64,000 nt of DNA from Microvelia longipes. Its lineage: Eukaryota; Arthropoda; Insecta; Hemiptera; Veliidae. The stretch lies in the NCBI GenBank assembly GCA_018340805.1, contig JACMZG010000008.1, forward strand, positions 78,438,460 to 78,502,459, written 5' to 3'. The notes below the pieces were generated by a model. It was not told the origin of the DNA, searched no databases, and saw only the letters and a program-made list of their open reading frames with translations. Shown here piece by piece: positions 23,760 to 36,016 of this stretch (position 1 is its first letter; each line of letters opens with the position of its first letter). Position numbers and translations under genes: made by a program.

Positions 23760-24485
23760 ATTTATTAATTTAGGACCAACATAATCCAGGTAATGCAGGG
23801 CTAATCTGGTATTTTTCCTTAGTATTTCAAATAGTCCAAACAATCTAGTTTGACATTGATTTTTCGATTTTGAAAAAATAATCTTTGTTTCTTATTATAT
23901 ATTTCATACCTTGTAGCTTATAAAGAGAGAAAAGGTCTGATAGTTTAGATTCGGAAAATAATTTTCAACTAGAACATAATTTTGACTTGATATGTATAAT
24001 TTTAATAATCATTTTCTGCAAAACTAGAATTAAATGTTTACAAGTATCATATAAACCACCCCAAAAAGTGATGCCGTAGCTTAAAACACTTTGCACTAAT
24101 GCATTATAAAATATGAGTACATTTTTAATAGAGAAAACTGTTTTAATCTAATAAAATTATAAATCATAAATCTTAAGAATTAATCAAATTTATTTGCTTG
24201 GTGGATCCACTTTAAATTTTTATCAATTATTATACCAAGATATTTAACGTTAGTAAGTCTTTGGATCACAGTACATTTACAATTATTGATCAAATTACAT
24301 TCACTTTTATAATTCTTTACAATTAAATTTTCTGGAGGTTGAGTTCTATTTTTAATACTGAAGCACATATAATTTGTTTTTGTTTCATTTAAAAATAAAA
24401 CATTTTTTATGAAGGATAAGGTTATTTTTTTCATACATGAGTTAGCTTTTTGAAATATTATTTCCCAGGTATCACCACTATGCAT
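23760..24485 (-). pseudogene. LINE reverse transcriptase C-terminal fragment
   Basis: The frame 24180-24485 reads the end of the palm and thumb, with SGDTWE, FLNETKTNYMCFSIK and NVKYLGIIIDKNLKW (the conserved YLGI.ID..L.W block of LINE RTs). Past frameshifts it continues to about 23860, reading ALVQSVLSYGITFWGG. It is a truncated, decayed copy of the same general family as 8480-8931. Confidence 0.75.
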
Positions 24486-24773
24486 TACCTACTTCTACAA
24501 GCGTTATACTCTCTATCACTCCAGACCCCTGCATTAACTTCTTTACCACTGCTAGGTTGATGCTAAGTGCAATCATAGACCATATGAATTCTTGCCACAA
24601 ATTACGAGAAAGCTTAGTTTTGCTAGTAAATGACTAAGCACCCATGGATTTTTAAAAACTTTATCCTGTACGCATCTTAGCGAATTTTCAAAGAAAAATT
24701 GACCTTACGAAACTGGGGTAATGGAAGGGGGTAGTGAGGGATGTACATTTTTTGAAAGGGTAGTCTCCCTGAT

Positions 24774-24900
<127 letters not shown>

Positions 24901-26063
24901 ATTTTGAGTCCTATACGTTTCTACGGACACGCATTGTGGCCGCTTTGCGCCCCGCGAAGCGGCAAAGAGTCTTAAGGGCTCTTGTATTTATTGTACTAAT
25001 GTAAATTTAATAAACCTACCGCAATACATTACTATTTTTATGGAACACTGAAGACGTAAAATAATCCTAATTAAAAACAAAGTTAAAATTAAGGATTAGA
25101 ATCAAAACCTTATTCTTCAGGATTGAATGGCCACAAGAAAATTAATTAAAAAAAACATGGGATCTCATTTAAAAAGAAGTCTTTTTCTGAGGCCCTTAAC
25201 CTTAGGGATCATTTCCTCACTAGAAGGGGGGAGTCACTAATTGGTGGGGAAAACCCCGCCCTTAGTGGAATACCCAATCAATTATAAGAAAACTAATGGG
25301 AAGAGAAGAAAGAAAATTAGGTTATTTAGGTGCTTGTTGTCTCCCAGTGTAAACAAGAATCTCGGGAAAACCTCCAACCCTATCTTCTATAGACTTTTCA
25401 TTTCACAAAATACCTAAACTAAATTTTCCTTCAACCACTAGAAGTTTATTCAGAGTTTATTATGCGTAAAATATGCTTAGTTAATTTTTAACCACTTTTT
25501 TCATTTTAACATTTTTAACCTGTATTTTCCTTCAAAATTACTGCCATAGCAAAATAATTAAGTTAAAAATCACTTTGCAAAGCAACTAAGGGTGTGTCCG
25601 CGAGAGTGAGTTTCATGGTAGCCTTATTACCCTGCAACTAAAGTGACCAGAGTTAAGAAGACGAAGTCATTTTAATATATTCTAAGATAACTGAATAGGT
25701 TATATCCTCATGGTTTCCATACATTACGTATTACTTATACATCCATTTCTTTAATTTTTATAAGTAATTTACTTCGGCTCCCCACATAGTCTCCACATCA
25801 CGATGTCTCGTAATGAGACACTTTATCAGGAAAGATCGTGTATTTTAAAACTTATAAATTAAACATTGTCTCAATTGACTGTCAAAAAAACAAAATTATT
25901 GAATGAGAAATACTACACGCTGCTAAATTCGATGATTCGATTGTAAAGAACCACCTGTTTTAAGGTAAAAAAAAAATACCATTCAAGTCGCCGGAAAAAG
26001 AAGCCAAAACGAACAAGAAATTGTAAAACTGACAAAAATGTTGAAAGACCTAAGTCTATTAAC
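24901..26063. other. No gene seen
   Basis: AT-rich. A GC-rich hairpin-like CCGCTTTGCGCCCCGCGAAG lies at 24940-24959. No supported gene. Confidence 0.5.
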
Positions 26064-27255
26064 CAAGTAGTTCTCAACATTTTTTCATTCACCGCACCCT
26101 TTTAGATTATTAAATTTTTCTTCGCACCCCCCCCCCTTATTAATTAATCTGGGAGAGGGCAAGGTACACATTTTTAAAGAAATTCTAGAGTGTATACTTA
26201 AAATACTAAGGAAGATTATTTTTAGGATTTTATGAACTATTTTTTATATTTGCAGCTTAAGTATTTAGACAATAAAAAATTAAGTAAATTAAGTAATTAA
26301 GTAAGTAACAAGGCTTTGAGCCTCTTGATAAAAGACTATTTCATAAGTGTAAAAATTTAATTATTTTCGCATATTTTTCAATTAAGTGCTTTTTTCATAC
26401 TTTTTAATAATCACAAAAAATATACAAAATTTAAAAAACTATTAAAGATATCATCTACACTCTTCGATATTGTATCAATTATTTTTTATGAAGGGTTCCT
26501 AATTGCAATTTCAGCAAAACAATAAACAGTTTCCCTGAAATTTCAATGCGATCTTAAATTAAATTTTAATCCAGTATGAGAGCGAAGCGAGCCGAAGAAA
26601 AATTTTACGTATATATTTTGAAAAACTGCATTTTAATTCAAATTGGATGTTGCTAAGGAGGTTCCTTTTCCCACGCCTTTATTTTATTTAAATATTCGCA
26701 CTTCTTTCCACGAGTGACAACCATAAAGAGATTTTCAAGGCTGCATAACAACAAGAAAGGCATGCATTGATGACAGCAGCGAGCAAAATAAAATGTCTTT
26801 TTGTCAACTATGTTGTAGAATGGTGACATCTAGGATCTACATGTAAATTTATGTTTTCTACCTCTTTCAATTTAAATTGAAAACTATATTTTTATTCTAA
26901 TCATTACTGAGACGTGGAATATTCTAATTAAAGTAAACAGAATTTGTCTTCCCACATGCATAGCCAGCTTGTGTCTTGATCGATCAGAGCCGGGGAGATA
27001 AGTCCAATTCTTCTTGGCCGATTTCTTAGGTCAAGGCTTATAACAGACTAGAGTCTGTAATAAGCACTGTTGATAATCGTTAAGGTCGAAATCTGGCTAT
27101 GTATGTATATAATCTATGTATATATCCTTGTGGAAAGACAAATGCTGTAAATTTTTTCTCCAAGGCTCCCACATCGCCTCTTTCATTGCATCCCTATGTC
27201 TCATCGCCCCCTTAGATTTCTTCATCGCCCGGGGGGCCCCCGTTGAGAACCACTG
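26064..27255. mobile_element. Non-autonomous hAT-like element
   Basis: The left end CAAGTAGTTCTCAAC and the right end GTTGAGAACCACTG are inverted and match the widespread hAT terminal word CAGTGGTTCTCAAC. Both ends carry C-rich runs next to the TIR (CACCCCCCCCC at left, CGGGGGGCCCCC at right). Flanks TATTAACC and AAGTAACC agree at six of eight positions, fitting a decayed 8-bp duplication. There is no transposase frame in the 1.2 kb interior. Confidence 0.65.
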
Positions 27256-27274
27256 AAGTAACCCACCTTATTAC

Positions 27275-27318
27275 ACCGCCTACTGACCGGGATCTGTTGA
27301 TCCCGGTCAGTAGGCGGT
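27275..27318. repeat. Perfect 20-bp inverted repeat
   Basis: ACCGCCTACTGACCGGGATC and its exact reverse complement are separated by TGTT. It is GC-rich in an AT-rich region. Confidence 0.9.
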
Positions 27319-27534
27319 CAGTAGCAAAACGACTTTCAGATCAGATCAATCTGATTGGTTTACTCTCGCAAACATACCGTGATTGATTATTATAGTCTAA
27401 GGTCATTACTGTCACATCTAAAGCATCCAAAAGATTTACTTTAAGGAATTAAATTAAAAAATATAATATCTGATTTTCCTGAAAGTTTAGATTTCAATAA
27501 ACTTTCAAACATATCAAAGAATATAATAGGTATA

Positions 27535-27903
27535 GAATGTTGGTAGGTATACAAGAGCGTCTGACGGTACTGGTCTCTAGCGGCAGTTCTGGAACTAACC
27601 TTCCATAACTTATTATTCTCTCAATTTTTCTAAATTAATATTATGAAATTATCTCGTTATTTAATACTATTACAACGGCACGTGTATCTACTAGAAATAA
27701 GTCATTAATATCATTTTTTTTATTAATCGGTAACGTACTTCGAGAAATTTGCTAAAAAGACGACAGAAGCGAATTCTCGTAGCTGGCATAGGGAAACTAT
27801 CAAATTAGGTAATAGCGCTCCTGTTAACTGGCTACGGAACTAAACTTTTCTTATCCGAACTAATAAAACTCAGAACCATCTTTCTTTATCTATGTATTCT
27901 TTG
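27535..27903. mobile_element. TIR element family D, short copy
   Basis: The left end CAAAGAATATAATAGG and the right end TATGTATTCTTTG are inverted. The interior shares TGGTCTCTAGCGG and AGCGCTCCTGTTAACTGGCT with the longer copy at 56216-57078. It is non-coding. Confidence 0.7.
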
Positions 27904-28500
27904 AATCATACTAGAAAATCTCTTTGCGCACTCTAATAGAAATTGCCAAATAACTTATTAAAATTTGTTAGGTAGTGAGTGAAGGAATCGGATGTCTGTA
28001 TTGGTAATAATGGGGTTTGGCTTATAATAAGCTTGTTAAGTACCAACTATTTTGGCCAAGTTTCAACGAACCCTGCCATAAGTTACTCTACATAATCTGC
28101 GATGTTCATTTCATTCAAATTTGATCTTAGTTATTAGCAAAGCCTCATGATGGTCCTATGTTGCCTTTGTCATTAATAATTATTATCTGTGAAATTTCCA
28201 TAAGTTCAGATCAATGAATATTATATTTATCTCAAAATACATAAAATCTTAGTTAACAGCCGTGTTATCACAAGTTTTGTCCAATTCACGCAGACTCATT
28301 TTATGACTTTTTTTGTAAAATCTATTAAATTTTAAGCAACAGTAAAAATTCATTATACTAATAAATTCATTATCTCAAAAATTAATTAATTTTTATAGTT
28401 ATATAAAACATTTAAAACTTTATGCCTTAGTTTAGTTATAATCAAAAAAAGGTTTTATAGATTTAGTGCGTAATTAAAATTTTATGTCACTTTATTACTT
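27904..28500. other. No gene seen
   Basis: AT-rich sequence upstream of the serine protease homologue. Confidence 0.5.
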
Positions 28501-28507
28501 TAATTTA

Positions 28508-28515
28508 TATATAAA
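28508..28515 (+). promoter_or_regulatory. TATA box of the serine protease homologue
   Basis: TATATAAA lies 75 bp upstream of the ATG at 28590, a spacing that fits a start of transcription near 28540 and a short leader. In an AT-rich genome such a word can occur by chance. Confidence 0.4.
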
Positions 28516-28589
28516 ACGCTCTTTTAGATTAATATGTTTTGTAAGTTATTAGATTTTAAAGAAGTAATTTTGTTGCGAATCTTACCAGC

Positions 28590-29090
28590 ATGATGTTGCT
28601 TAAAATAGTCATTTTAACGATAAATTTGATTGCGGTTATAAACGGTAATGACGGTGTATTAGAAAACGATATACAGGTAGCAAATCCTTACATGTACGGT
28701 TTAAGATCTCAAAGATCTGGTGTTCATATAGAAAATTATTCATCATACTCAGCTAACGTCGCGATTGATCATGACGATAACCGTTATTCCTGTTTAGGTT
28801 CGATGCTCAATTCAAATACTTTCGTTACATCGGCCAACTGCGTTTATAAAAATGGCGTGAGAGTACCTGCTGAATATTTGACTGTTATGGTAGGTTCAGA
28901 CCCTTTTTTCATGGGTGGTAACAAATATGGAGTTGAAGAAGTTTATGTTCATTCGGATTTAATGTTTACGGATCAAAATAGTTACCCTGGAGTTAATGAT
29001 AAAGCTGTGCTGATTTTACAAGCTTATCCTGAAGTAGACTATTCAATATATCCAACGAGAAGGATGTTTTCTAGAAATATGTTTATTTAA
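28590..29090 (+). CDS. Secreted trypsin-like serine protease homologue, inactive and C-terminally short
   Basis: The 166-residue frame starts MMLLKIVILTINLIAVINGN, a typical signal peptide. It then shows the first barrel of an S1 (chymotrypsin-fold) protease: SCLGSMLNSNTFVTSANCV aligns with the family pattern of a Cys-Gly-Gly-Ser strand and the T/SAAHC active-site loop. The catalytic His is replaced by Asn (SANC). The Asp of the D-I-A-L block appears to be present in NDKAVLIL. The frame stops about where the second barrel, with the catalytic Ser, should begin. Either the gene is a truncated pseudogene, or further exons lie beyond an intron I could not identify (no clear donor near the end). 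Without His it cannot be a normal protease. Non-catalytic homologues in insects act in immunity cascades or saliva, but nothing here tells which. Confidence 0.6.
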   Translation: MMLLKIVILTINLIAVINGNDGVLENDIQVANPYMYGLRSQRSGVHIENYSSYSANVAIDHDDNRYSCLGSMLNSNTFVTSANCVYKNGVRVPAEYLTVMVGSDPFFMGGNKYGVEEVYVHSDLMFTDQNSYPGVNDKAVLILQAYPEVDYSIYPTRRMFSRNMFI

Positions 29091-29284
29091 AAGTACGAGA
29101 ACACTATATTTATTGAAAAATAGCACTTTGATAAGGGAGATGCAACTATTCTCAATATATTTTTATTTAAATATTTTTAAGTGTTCCGATTAATTTTAAT
29201 TATTTTTAAAAGTTGTTGTTGGGACGTGTTGTTCGTAGCGGGACTAGTATTGTACAACATCGGGTTTATTTAGAACTATTCATA

Positions 29285-29602
29285 CATAGAGATATATACT
29301 AGAAGGGCTATAGCCTATCTCAATACATTGTGGGACCTGACACATTTATTGTGGCTCTTAGGTGCTCTGCATAACCTCATTGAAACCTCTATTAAGAGTG
29401 AGTTAAGGTTATATTTATTAATTTGTTTCGGGTTTCAGCACATTGTTAGTGTTTTGATTTGTATTTTTAACGTTTTACTGTATAAATTATTGTAATTTTG
29501 TATTGATTATTTGATTATGTTTATAATCGAAGGTGGTCAGGTTACTTTTTAGATGTTTCAAAATTTAACCTATAGGGCTCCTCTAGTAATAATATCTCTA
29601 TG
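29285..29602 (+). mobile_element. hAT-like MITE, family A, full-length reference copy
   Basis: CATAGAGATATATACTAGAA at the left and AGTAATAATATCTCTATG at the right give about 28-bp imperfect TIRs. It is 318 bp long. No matching 8-bp duplication is visible at this site, so its flanks may have rearranged. Confidence 0.85.
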
Positions 29603-30620
29603 GTTTTATTGGTGAAATAAAGTTCTGCCGGGAAATCACTCCAATCTCACGTGATAACTATAATTTATGCATTATTGATGTATTTTAACAATGTTATAAA
29701 AATAAATGCAATTTTAAATTAATAAAACGAACTATTAGCGGAGATTTTTATCATTTAAAGTGTTCTATGCGCGTAATGAACTATCAGTAATAAATTTTCC
29801 AGTGATTGTTGTTCACCGTACTTATTGTTCAAATTATGACATTATTACGTTGAATTTGAGGAAATAGTTATTCTTTTATTAGTACCATCTAAAAAAGGGA
29901 TCAATTGTTGTAGTAATCTCAACGCCGTATACCGCCCTAAATCAGATTCACTGAGTACTAACTGAGAGATGATATATGTACGTACTTATTGAACTGTCCC
30001 AGTGATATTTTACCTAATATAGAGCAGATTAATAAGATAATAACTATTTACTAATACTTTAAGTTCTTTCAACAATTCCATATTTTGAAGGTAACGTATG
30101 GTAAACAACGCTTAATTAAAATTTTATTTTTTTAACTGAAGTCCGAACGGCTTTGCCTAAAACATTTTAGATCCCGTCAAGTTACCAGATAAACAAAATA
30201 ACCAGTTCAAGCATTGCAAGCTTAAAAATTACCCGCTGTACATAAAAAACTGGTTCAAAATATTATATTTTCTGAATTGCCGATAAAAATGAACAAAATT
30301 AATATATTTTTTCTGGGAAATACATTTTTCCTTATTTTGATTAACCTCTCAAATAAACAAAACATACTAAAATTTATGCATCTTCCTCATTAAGTTTCCA
30401 ACTTTAGAAAGTCTCACACACTCAACTCTCACTACCTTTGCGCTTTTTTCCCCCTTTGCGCCCTTTCTTAATTGATTTCTAGACAACTGTAGTCCATTCA
30501 TCTGCAACGATACTCTCTATGGCCTTTATTCTTCCATGAAATGCAACCAATCAGAAGCTACAACCCCTTTGTAAGTTTGACTAATGATTTCATTAAACAT
30601 GTACTGGAGAACCTTACAAA
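29603..30620. other. No gene seen
   Basis: AT-rich sequence without coding signs. Confidence 0.5.
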
Positions 30621-30627
30621 CGTATAA

Positions 30628-30768
30628 TTGAAGAATCGCTCAGATTTATTGAAGAATTGTACAGATTTAATAAAGGATCGTACAGATAGTACAGATATGT
30701 TGGAGAATCGTACAGATATGTTGAAGAATCGTACAGATACGTTGAAGAATCGTTCAGATGTGTTAAGA
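30628..30768 (+). repeat. 21-bp tandem repeat with an open reading frame
   Basis: About six diverged units of TTGAAGAATCGTACAGATAT, with some shortened. Because the unit is 21 bp, a frame stays open and reads (L/M)(L/E)KNRTD heptads, but it lacks an ATG at the start (TTG at 30628) and ends in unrelated sequence at 30882. I treat it as a minisatellite, not a gene. Confidence 0.75.
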
Positions 30769-30769
30769 G

Positions 30770-31470
30770 TTGGAATTTTTATGATGAGCTGGTTTAGTGC
30801 CAGTCACATTTTTAAGTGTTTATCAAAACTATTTGTAGAATTTAATGTAAAACTAAATTTAGTAACATATATACTCAAATAAATAATACTCTGTTAACTC
30901 CTGTGTGTCTTAATTGTTACTTTGTTCAAACCCGTTGTTTAGCAGGGGGTTAAACCTCGTATATACCCCCCCCCCCCGCTGGGGATTCAACCCCAACGAA
31001 AGGAAAGGGGTTTGATGTAGGATTCAACCCCCATCCTCAAAAATCATTTAATATTATCACATTTTATTGAAATTGTATATTATGTTACAAGACAGTGAAG
31101 AAGGTTTTTTTACTTTGGCAACTATATTTACTGCCGAGCGAAGCGGCGAGACTGTAAAAGGAGCTGAGGTAAAAAAAAGCCATTCCTAGTCGTGTTGGAT
31201 TTGCTAATTTTCGGGCGCAGCAATGGTGATTAATTATTTAAAAGAAAAACAGCATAATGTATAAAAATTTGCCGGTACAATTCTTTCTTTCTTACTGCCA
31301 TTTTATGGCTTTTACTTATAAATATGTTATGTTATGGTTTAGTAGTCTCGTTGGTCAAAAGTTTCAATTCTTGCAGATTTTTTTCAACGTCATAATCACT
31401 TTCGATGGTTAATAAAAACTTGATAATTAATAATTCAATATTTTTTACTACGCTGTGGAATGTTTTTAAT
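30770..31470. other. No gene seen
   Basis: Contains a poly-C run near 30967-30978 with CCCCAACGAAAGG nearby, and a CGAGCGAAGCGGCGAG word at 31135. No supported gene. Confidence 0.5.
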
Positions 31471-31476
31471 AAAAAC

Positions 31477-31562
31477 CATCAACTCCGTCTTTTCCACAAG
31501 ATATTTACTTTATTAAGGCAGAACCGGCTTTCAGCTTACGCCATCATCAGTGCCGGAAAGAT
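31477..31562 (-). repeat. Penelope-like element 3'-end fragment
   Basis: On the minus strand it reads CCGGCACTGATGATGGCG, then GCTGAAAGCCGGTTCTGCC, then a TTAATAAAGTAAAT segment and GTGGAAAAGACGGAGTTG. This corresponds to the end of the element at 58721-62545 (GGCACTGTAGATGGC ... GCCGAAAGCCGGCTCTGC ... GGTGGAAAGACGAAGTTGG). Only the terminal ~85 bp remain. Confidence 0.7.
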
Positions 31563-31599
31563 ATCGAGCCGTCAACTGTCTGATAATTAATAATTCACA

Positions 31600-32325
31600 T
31601 TCCAAAAATAACAAAACTTCATTAATAAAAACGTTGAATTGATTATTTGTTTTAAAAAAAGTAAGAGGAACAAAGGAAGTAAAAGAACAATATTATAATT
31701 AACAAATTGATTAATATATAACCTCAGTAATATTATAACCTTGTTGTAATCTACTAGCGCCCACCTAGTGGATATTTGAGGAACTTCACCAGCGACACTT
31801 TAAACTCTTTTACTGTCACCGATAATAAAAAAACAATGACACTGTCGGAGACAGCGTGAAACGCATTTACACCTACTTTTTTGAGTACGTGAAGTGCCTT
31901 ATTATGTCACTTATATAAACTAGTTATATGACAAACTGATGAAAGACAACAACTATGCGGCCACAGGGAGGCGCGGGTGTTCGCCAAGTGGACCTCAGTG
32001 CCGCCGCCTCGTAGCGGAGAGGTACGGAGCGGCTGAGATGCTGAAGTGAAGGCTTATTGTTAATGTTTTAATTAAGTATTTACAATAGATAATCCGCAGA
32101 GATGAGCCAAGAGGCTTATGCGTCTGGGGCTAATATTTAATGTGACAACTTTTTTTTATTTGTGCTTTGTGTATATATCTAGTTATTATGCAATATAATG
32201 ACTAAAACGGTTGGTCAAAGTAATTACTTAATTACTTTGGCTGCCCATATGCATAATATCTAACACAAAATGGCTAATGCGATGAAATTGAAATGACAAC
32301 CTGACTGTATTCGGTTATTAAAATA
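31600..32325. other. No gene seen
   Basis: Mixed composition. A GC-richer patch lies at 31950-32045. No supported gene. Confidence 0.5.
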
Positions 32326-32329
32326 ATTA

Positions 32330-32556
32330 AATAAACAGAACAAAAATACGGTAACTTATATAGCGGACCGTTTAAAATACAAATCAAAACACAAACAATG
32401 TGTGGGAAGCTGAAAACAATTGATTTATTATAACCGTAACTTACTCTTGGAGGAGGTTTTAGAGAGGTTACACAGAGCCCCCAAGAGCCCCAAAAAGATG
32501 TTTCAGGTCCCTTAATGTATTGAGATATGCCCTCTCTAATATATATCTCTATTTTT
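32330..32556 (-). mobile_element. hAT-like MITE family A, truncated copy
   Basis: Minus orientation: CAAACAATGTGTGGGAAGCT, GAGGTTACACAGAGCCC, AATGTATTGAGAT and ATATATCTCTAT at its outer end. The other end is missing. Confidence 0.8.
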
Positions 32557-32685
32557 ATACATGGTTATTATGTGTATATTATTTATTTATTTATTTATTA
32601 ATGCAATAACGGGCAAAATTACCCTTTTTACAAAAATAACAATTAAGAAAAAAATTAGATTAATTAAAAATTGCACACACAAATC

Positions 32686-33186
32686 CAAGGATCTTGATGA
32701 CGCACTAAGTCGATTTACCATACAAAAAAAGTGACCCCCATCGAAAACCAAAAAATTGAGAGAATTCAACACGAAACACACGTCAAAACCCAACTGCGCA
32801 TGCTTACGATTCTCATAACAGCGCAGGTCTTAAAATTTAGAGGCAAACTTACCTCTGAATCGTGTCCCACTGTTTATTGCTTGAGAAGGTTATAAACACG
32901 CTTAAATTATCACTCCCTAAAGTGGCTAAGTATAGTCTAAAATTTAAAATTTAATAAGCACGAATGATGTTACAAGCACCACAAATGTAACAATCACGAG
33001 AAGCACAGAAGAAAGTTGAGAAGCAAGATCGACAACCTTACGTAACCTGCTGCATAACCTGCGTTTGGCCCTTTCTTCTATTATAACCATGGAGAAGGTA
33101 ATTTTGCTCCTATTCTCCGTCTCTTACAACTTCTATGGGGTCAGAAATGTTCCTTAATGCGTCATCCCCTTTATTCAAGATCCTTG
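32686..33186. mobile_element. TIR element family C, complete copy
   Basis: The left end CAAGGATCTTGATGACGC and the right end GCGTCATCCCC...TCAAGATCCTTG form inverted repeats separated by about 0.5 kb without a transposase. Copy 1 is at 19255-19712, and a left-end scrap (CAAGGATCTTTAATAAAGCG) is at 44054-44100. The target duplication is unclear. Confidence 0.75.
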
Positions 33187-34025
33187 ATATTATCATATTG
33201 ACCAATAAGATTAGATATTATACATTACAGCAAGACAAAGTGATAAATTAGGCTTTATTTATCACTTTGACCAAATTTGATAATTATTATGCATATTAAC
33301 CACATTAATCACTTTGGCTGTGACATATACATATAGTCAACAGTTTCATACTCTAACCTAACAATGCTACATCTAAATCTGGATAAGTTACTAATTGAAT
33401 AAAATAATTTTATCGATATTTTATTAAAGCTCTTTTCCCTTTTGTACTCGTCTCATGATGCCTTAGATCATAGCCGAGGGCGCCCCCTTCCTTCTAGGCC
33501 ACCACTGATAATCCGTTGATTAATAAAATAACTTTTTTTGTAACTTCATGCATTAATTCTTAACGGATGTATTATTATTTATTATAGAGTTAAAACTAAA
33601 TTGCTTTGTGAATACTTACTGCACATAGACATCACTTCATATTGAACCTTCCCTTCCTTTTAAAAACTTAACTTAAACCTTATAAATGGATTACCAAAAA
33701 AATAAAAAGGTGATAATCGATATAAATGCCGATTTGGTTATTACTATCGCTGATGAATCACAAAAAAAAGCTCTATCGATTGTAAAAAACGAATGTTTAG
33801 TTTACGATAATTAGTTTTTTTAATTATTAACTAATACAAAGGAGTATCTCAAATTGAACAGAAACATTTAGTATAAAGGGGAATAAGTTAAGTTATTCCC
33901 ATATGGATTTCAATAAGTTGTGAAAATATAAATACACAAAAGACATAAGTCGAGTTATACCCTTTGCAAAAGTATGCATTTGGGTTTCTGAGTAAAAGGA
34001 TACGTCAACTTATCGTCTTTTTGTT
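33187..34025. other. No gene seen
   Basis: AT-rich, no coding signs. Confidence 0.5.
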
Positions 34026-34053
34026 AGGGTTTCGAAGATAATCTTCGAAACCC
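34026..34053. repeat. Short palindrome
   Basis: AGGGTTTCGAAGAT and ATCTTCGAAACCCT are inverted around one or two bases. Confidence 0.8.
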
Positions 34054-34149
34054 TTATACTTTCTGTATAGCGTCTGTCTGTCCGATTCCATCTCAGNGAC
34101 CGTGTAATTTATTTGCCCCCGGGCTGGACAAGTGTCCCCCCGGTTGTTT

Positions 34150-34233
34150 GACACTCGCTGAGGCGAGCGTCACGGTGTCAAGAGAAGCGAGTCCAAACAC
34201 ATTGCAGTATAAATTTGGTGACGAGAGAAGCGA
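34150..34233 (+). repeat. 5S-SINE body fragment at the edge of the gap
   Basis: AGAAGCGAGTCCAAACACAT and TTGCAGTATAAATTTGGTGA match 9168-9225. It is cut off by the gap. Confidence 0.65.
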
Positions 34234-35233
34234 NNNNNNNNNNNNNNNNNNNNNNNNNNNNNNNNNNNNNNNNNNNNNNNNNNNNNNNNNNNNNNNNNNN
34301 NNNNNNNNNNNNNNNNNNNNNNNNNNNNNNNNNNNNNNNNNNNNNNNNNNNNNNNNNNNNNNNNNNNNNNNNNNNNNNNNNNNNNNNNNNNNNNNNNNNN
34401 NNNNNNNNNNNNNNNNNNNNNNNNNNNNNNNNNNNNNNNNNNNNNNNNNNNNNNNNNNNNNNNNNNNNNNNNNNNNNNNNNNNNNNNNNNNNNNNNNNNN
34501 NNNNNNNNNNNNNNNNNNNNNNNNNNNNNNNNNNNNNNNNNNNNNNNNNNNNNNNNNNNNNNNNNNNNNNNNNNNNNNNNNNNNNNNNNNNNNNNNNNNN
34601 NNNNNNNNNNNNNNNNNNNNNNNNNNNNNNNNNNNNNNNNNNNNNNNNNNNNNNNNNNNNNNNNNNNNNNNNNNNNNNNNNNNNNNNNNNNNNNNNNNNN
34701 NNNNNNNNNNNNNNNNNNNNNNNNNNNNNNNNNNNNNNNNNNNNNNNNNNNNNNNNNNNNNNNNNNNNNNNNNNNNNNNNNNNNNNNNNNNNNNNNNNNN
34801 NNNNNNNNNNNNNNNNNNNNNNNNNNNNNNNNNNNNNNNNNNNNNNNNNNNNNNNNNNNNNNNNNNNNNNNNNNNNNNNNNNNNNNNNNNNNNNNNNNNN
34901 NNNNNNNNNNNNNNNNNNNNNNNNNNNNNNNNNNNNNNNNNNNNNNNNNNNNNNNNNNNNNNNNNNNNNNNNNNNNNNNNNNNNNNNNNNNNNNNNNNNN
35001 NNNNNNNNNNNNNNNNNNNNNNNNNNNNNNNNNNNNNNNNNNNNNNNNNNNNNNNNNNNNNNNNNNNNNNNNNNNNNNNNNNNNNNNNNNNNNNNNNNNN
35101 NNNNNNNNNNNNNNNNNNNNNNNNNNNNNNNNNNNNNNNNNNNNNNNNNNNNNNNNNNNNNNNNNNNNNNNNNNNNNNNNNNNNNNNNNNNNNNNNNNNN
35201 NNNNNNNNNNNNNNNNNNNNNNNNNNNNNNNNN
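34234..35233. other. Assembly gap, exactly 1000 N
   Basis: A run of N. ORFs reported across it are meaningless. The round length suggests a placeholder, not a measured size. A single N is also at 34097. Confidence 0.99.
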
Positions 35234-35299
35234 ACTAACATTTATTAAGGGTTAGACAAGAGGTAAATGAAACTTACTTCACACTCCTATCTTTAATAC

Positions 35300-35342
35300 C
35301 TATATATGCATAATATATATATATATATATTATATATATATA

Positions 35343-35386
<44 letters not shown>

Positions 35387-35705
35387 CAGACTAATTATTA
35401 GAGTTATAGGATACAAGGGTTCTTACCATTGCTTGGGTGGCTTGGTACCATAACGATATGCTGGTGACAAAGAGATATTATATTATTATTATTCTCTATT
35501 TGGCATAGAGATATTTTTAGAAGATAAGCCCTATAGATTAAATTTTAAAACATCGAAAAAGTAACCTGACCACTTTCGATTATAAATAGAATCAAATAAT
35601 CAGTACAAAAATAGAATAAATTGTATATAAATACTAAAAAATGAAATCTTTATTATTTTTAAGACCCTTTTTGGGGTATACATTCTTCATTACATATACA
35701 ATACA

Positions 35706-35795
<90 letters not shown>

Positions 35796-36016
35796 CAGAC
35801 TAATTATTAGAGTTATAGGATACAAGGGTTCTTACCATTGCTTGGGTGGCTTGGTACCATAACGATATGCTGGTGACAAAGAGATATTATATTATTATTA
35901 TTCTCTATTTGGCATAGAGATATTTTTAGAAGATAAGCCCTATAGATTAAATTTTAAAACATCGAAAAAGTAACCTGACCACTTTCGATTATAAATAGAA
36001 TCAAATAATCAGTACA

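Noticed and set aside
31838..31870. Possible hammerhead around CTGTCGGAGACAG...GTGAAACG
   Set aside because: The CTGANGA core is absent. It is only a short hairpin followed by GAAAC.
34093..35255. Long ORFs across the N gap
   Set aside because: They consist almost wholly of unknown residues from the assembly gap.
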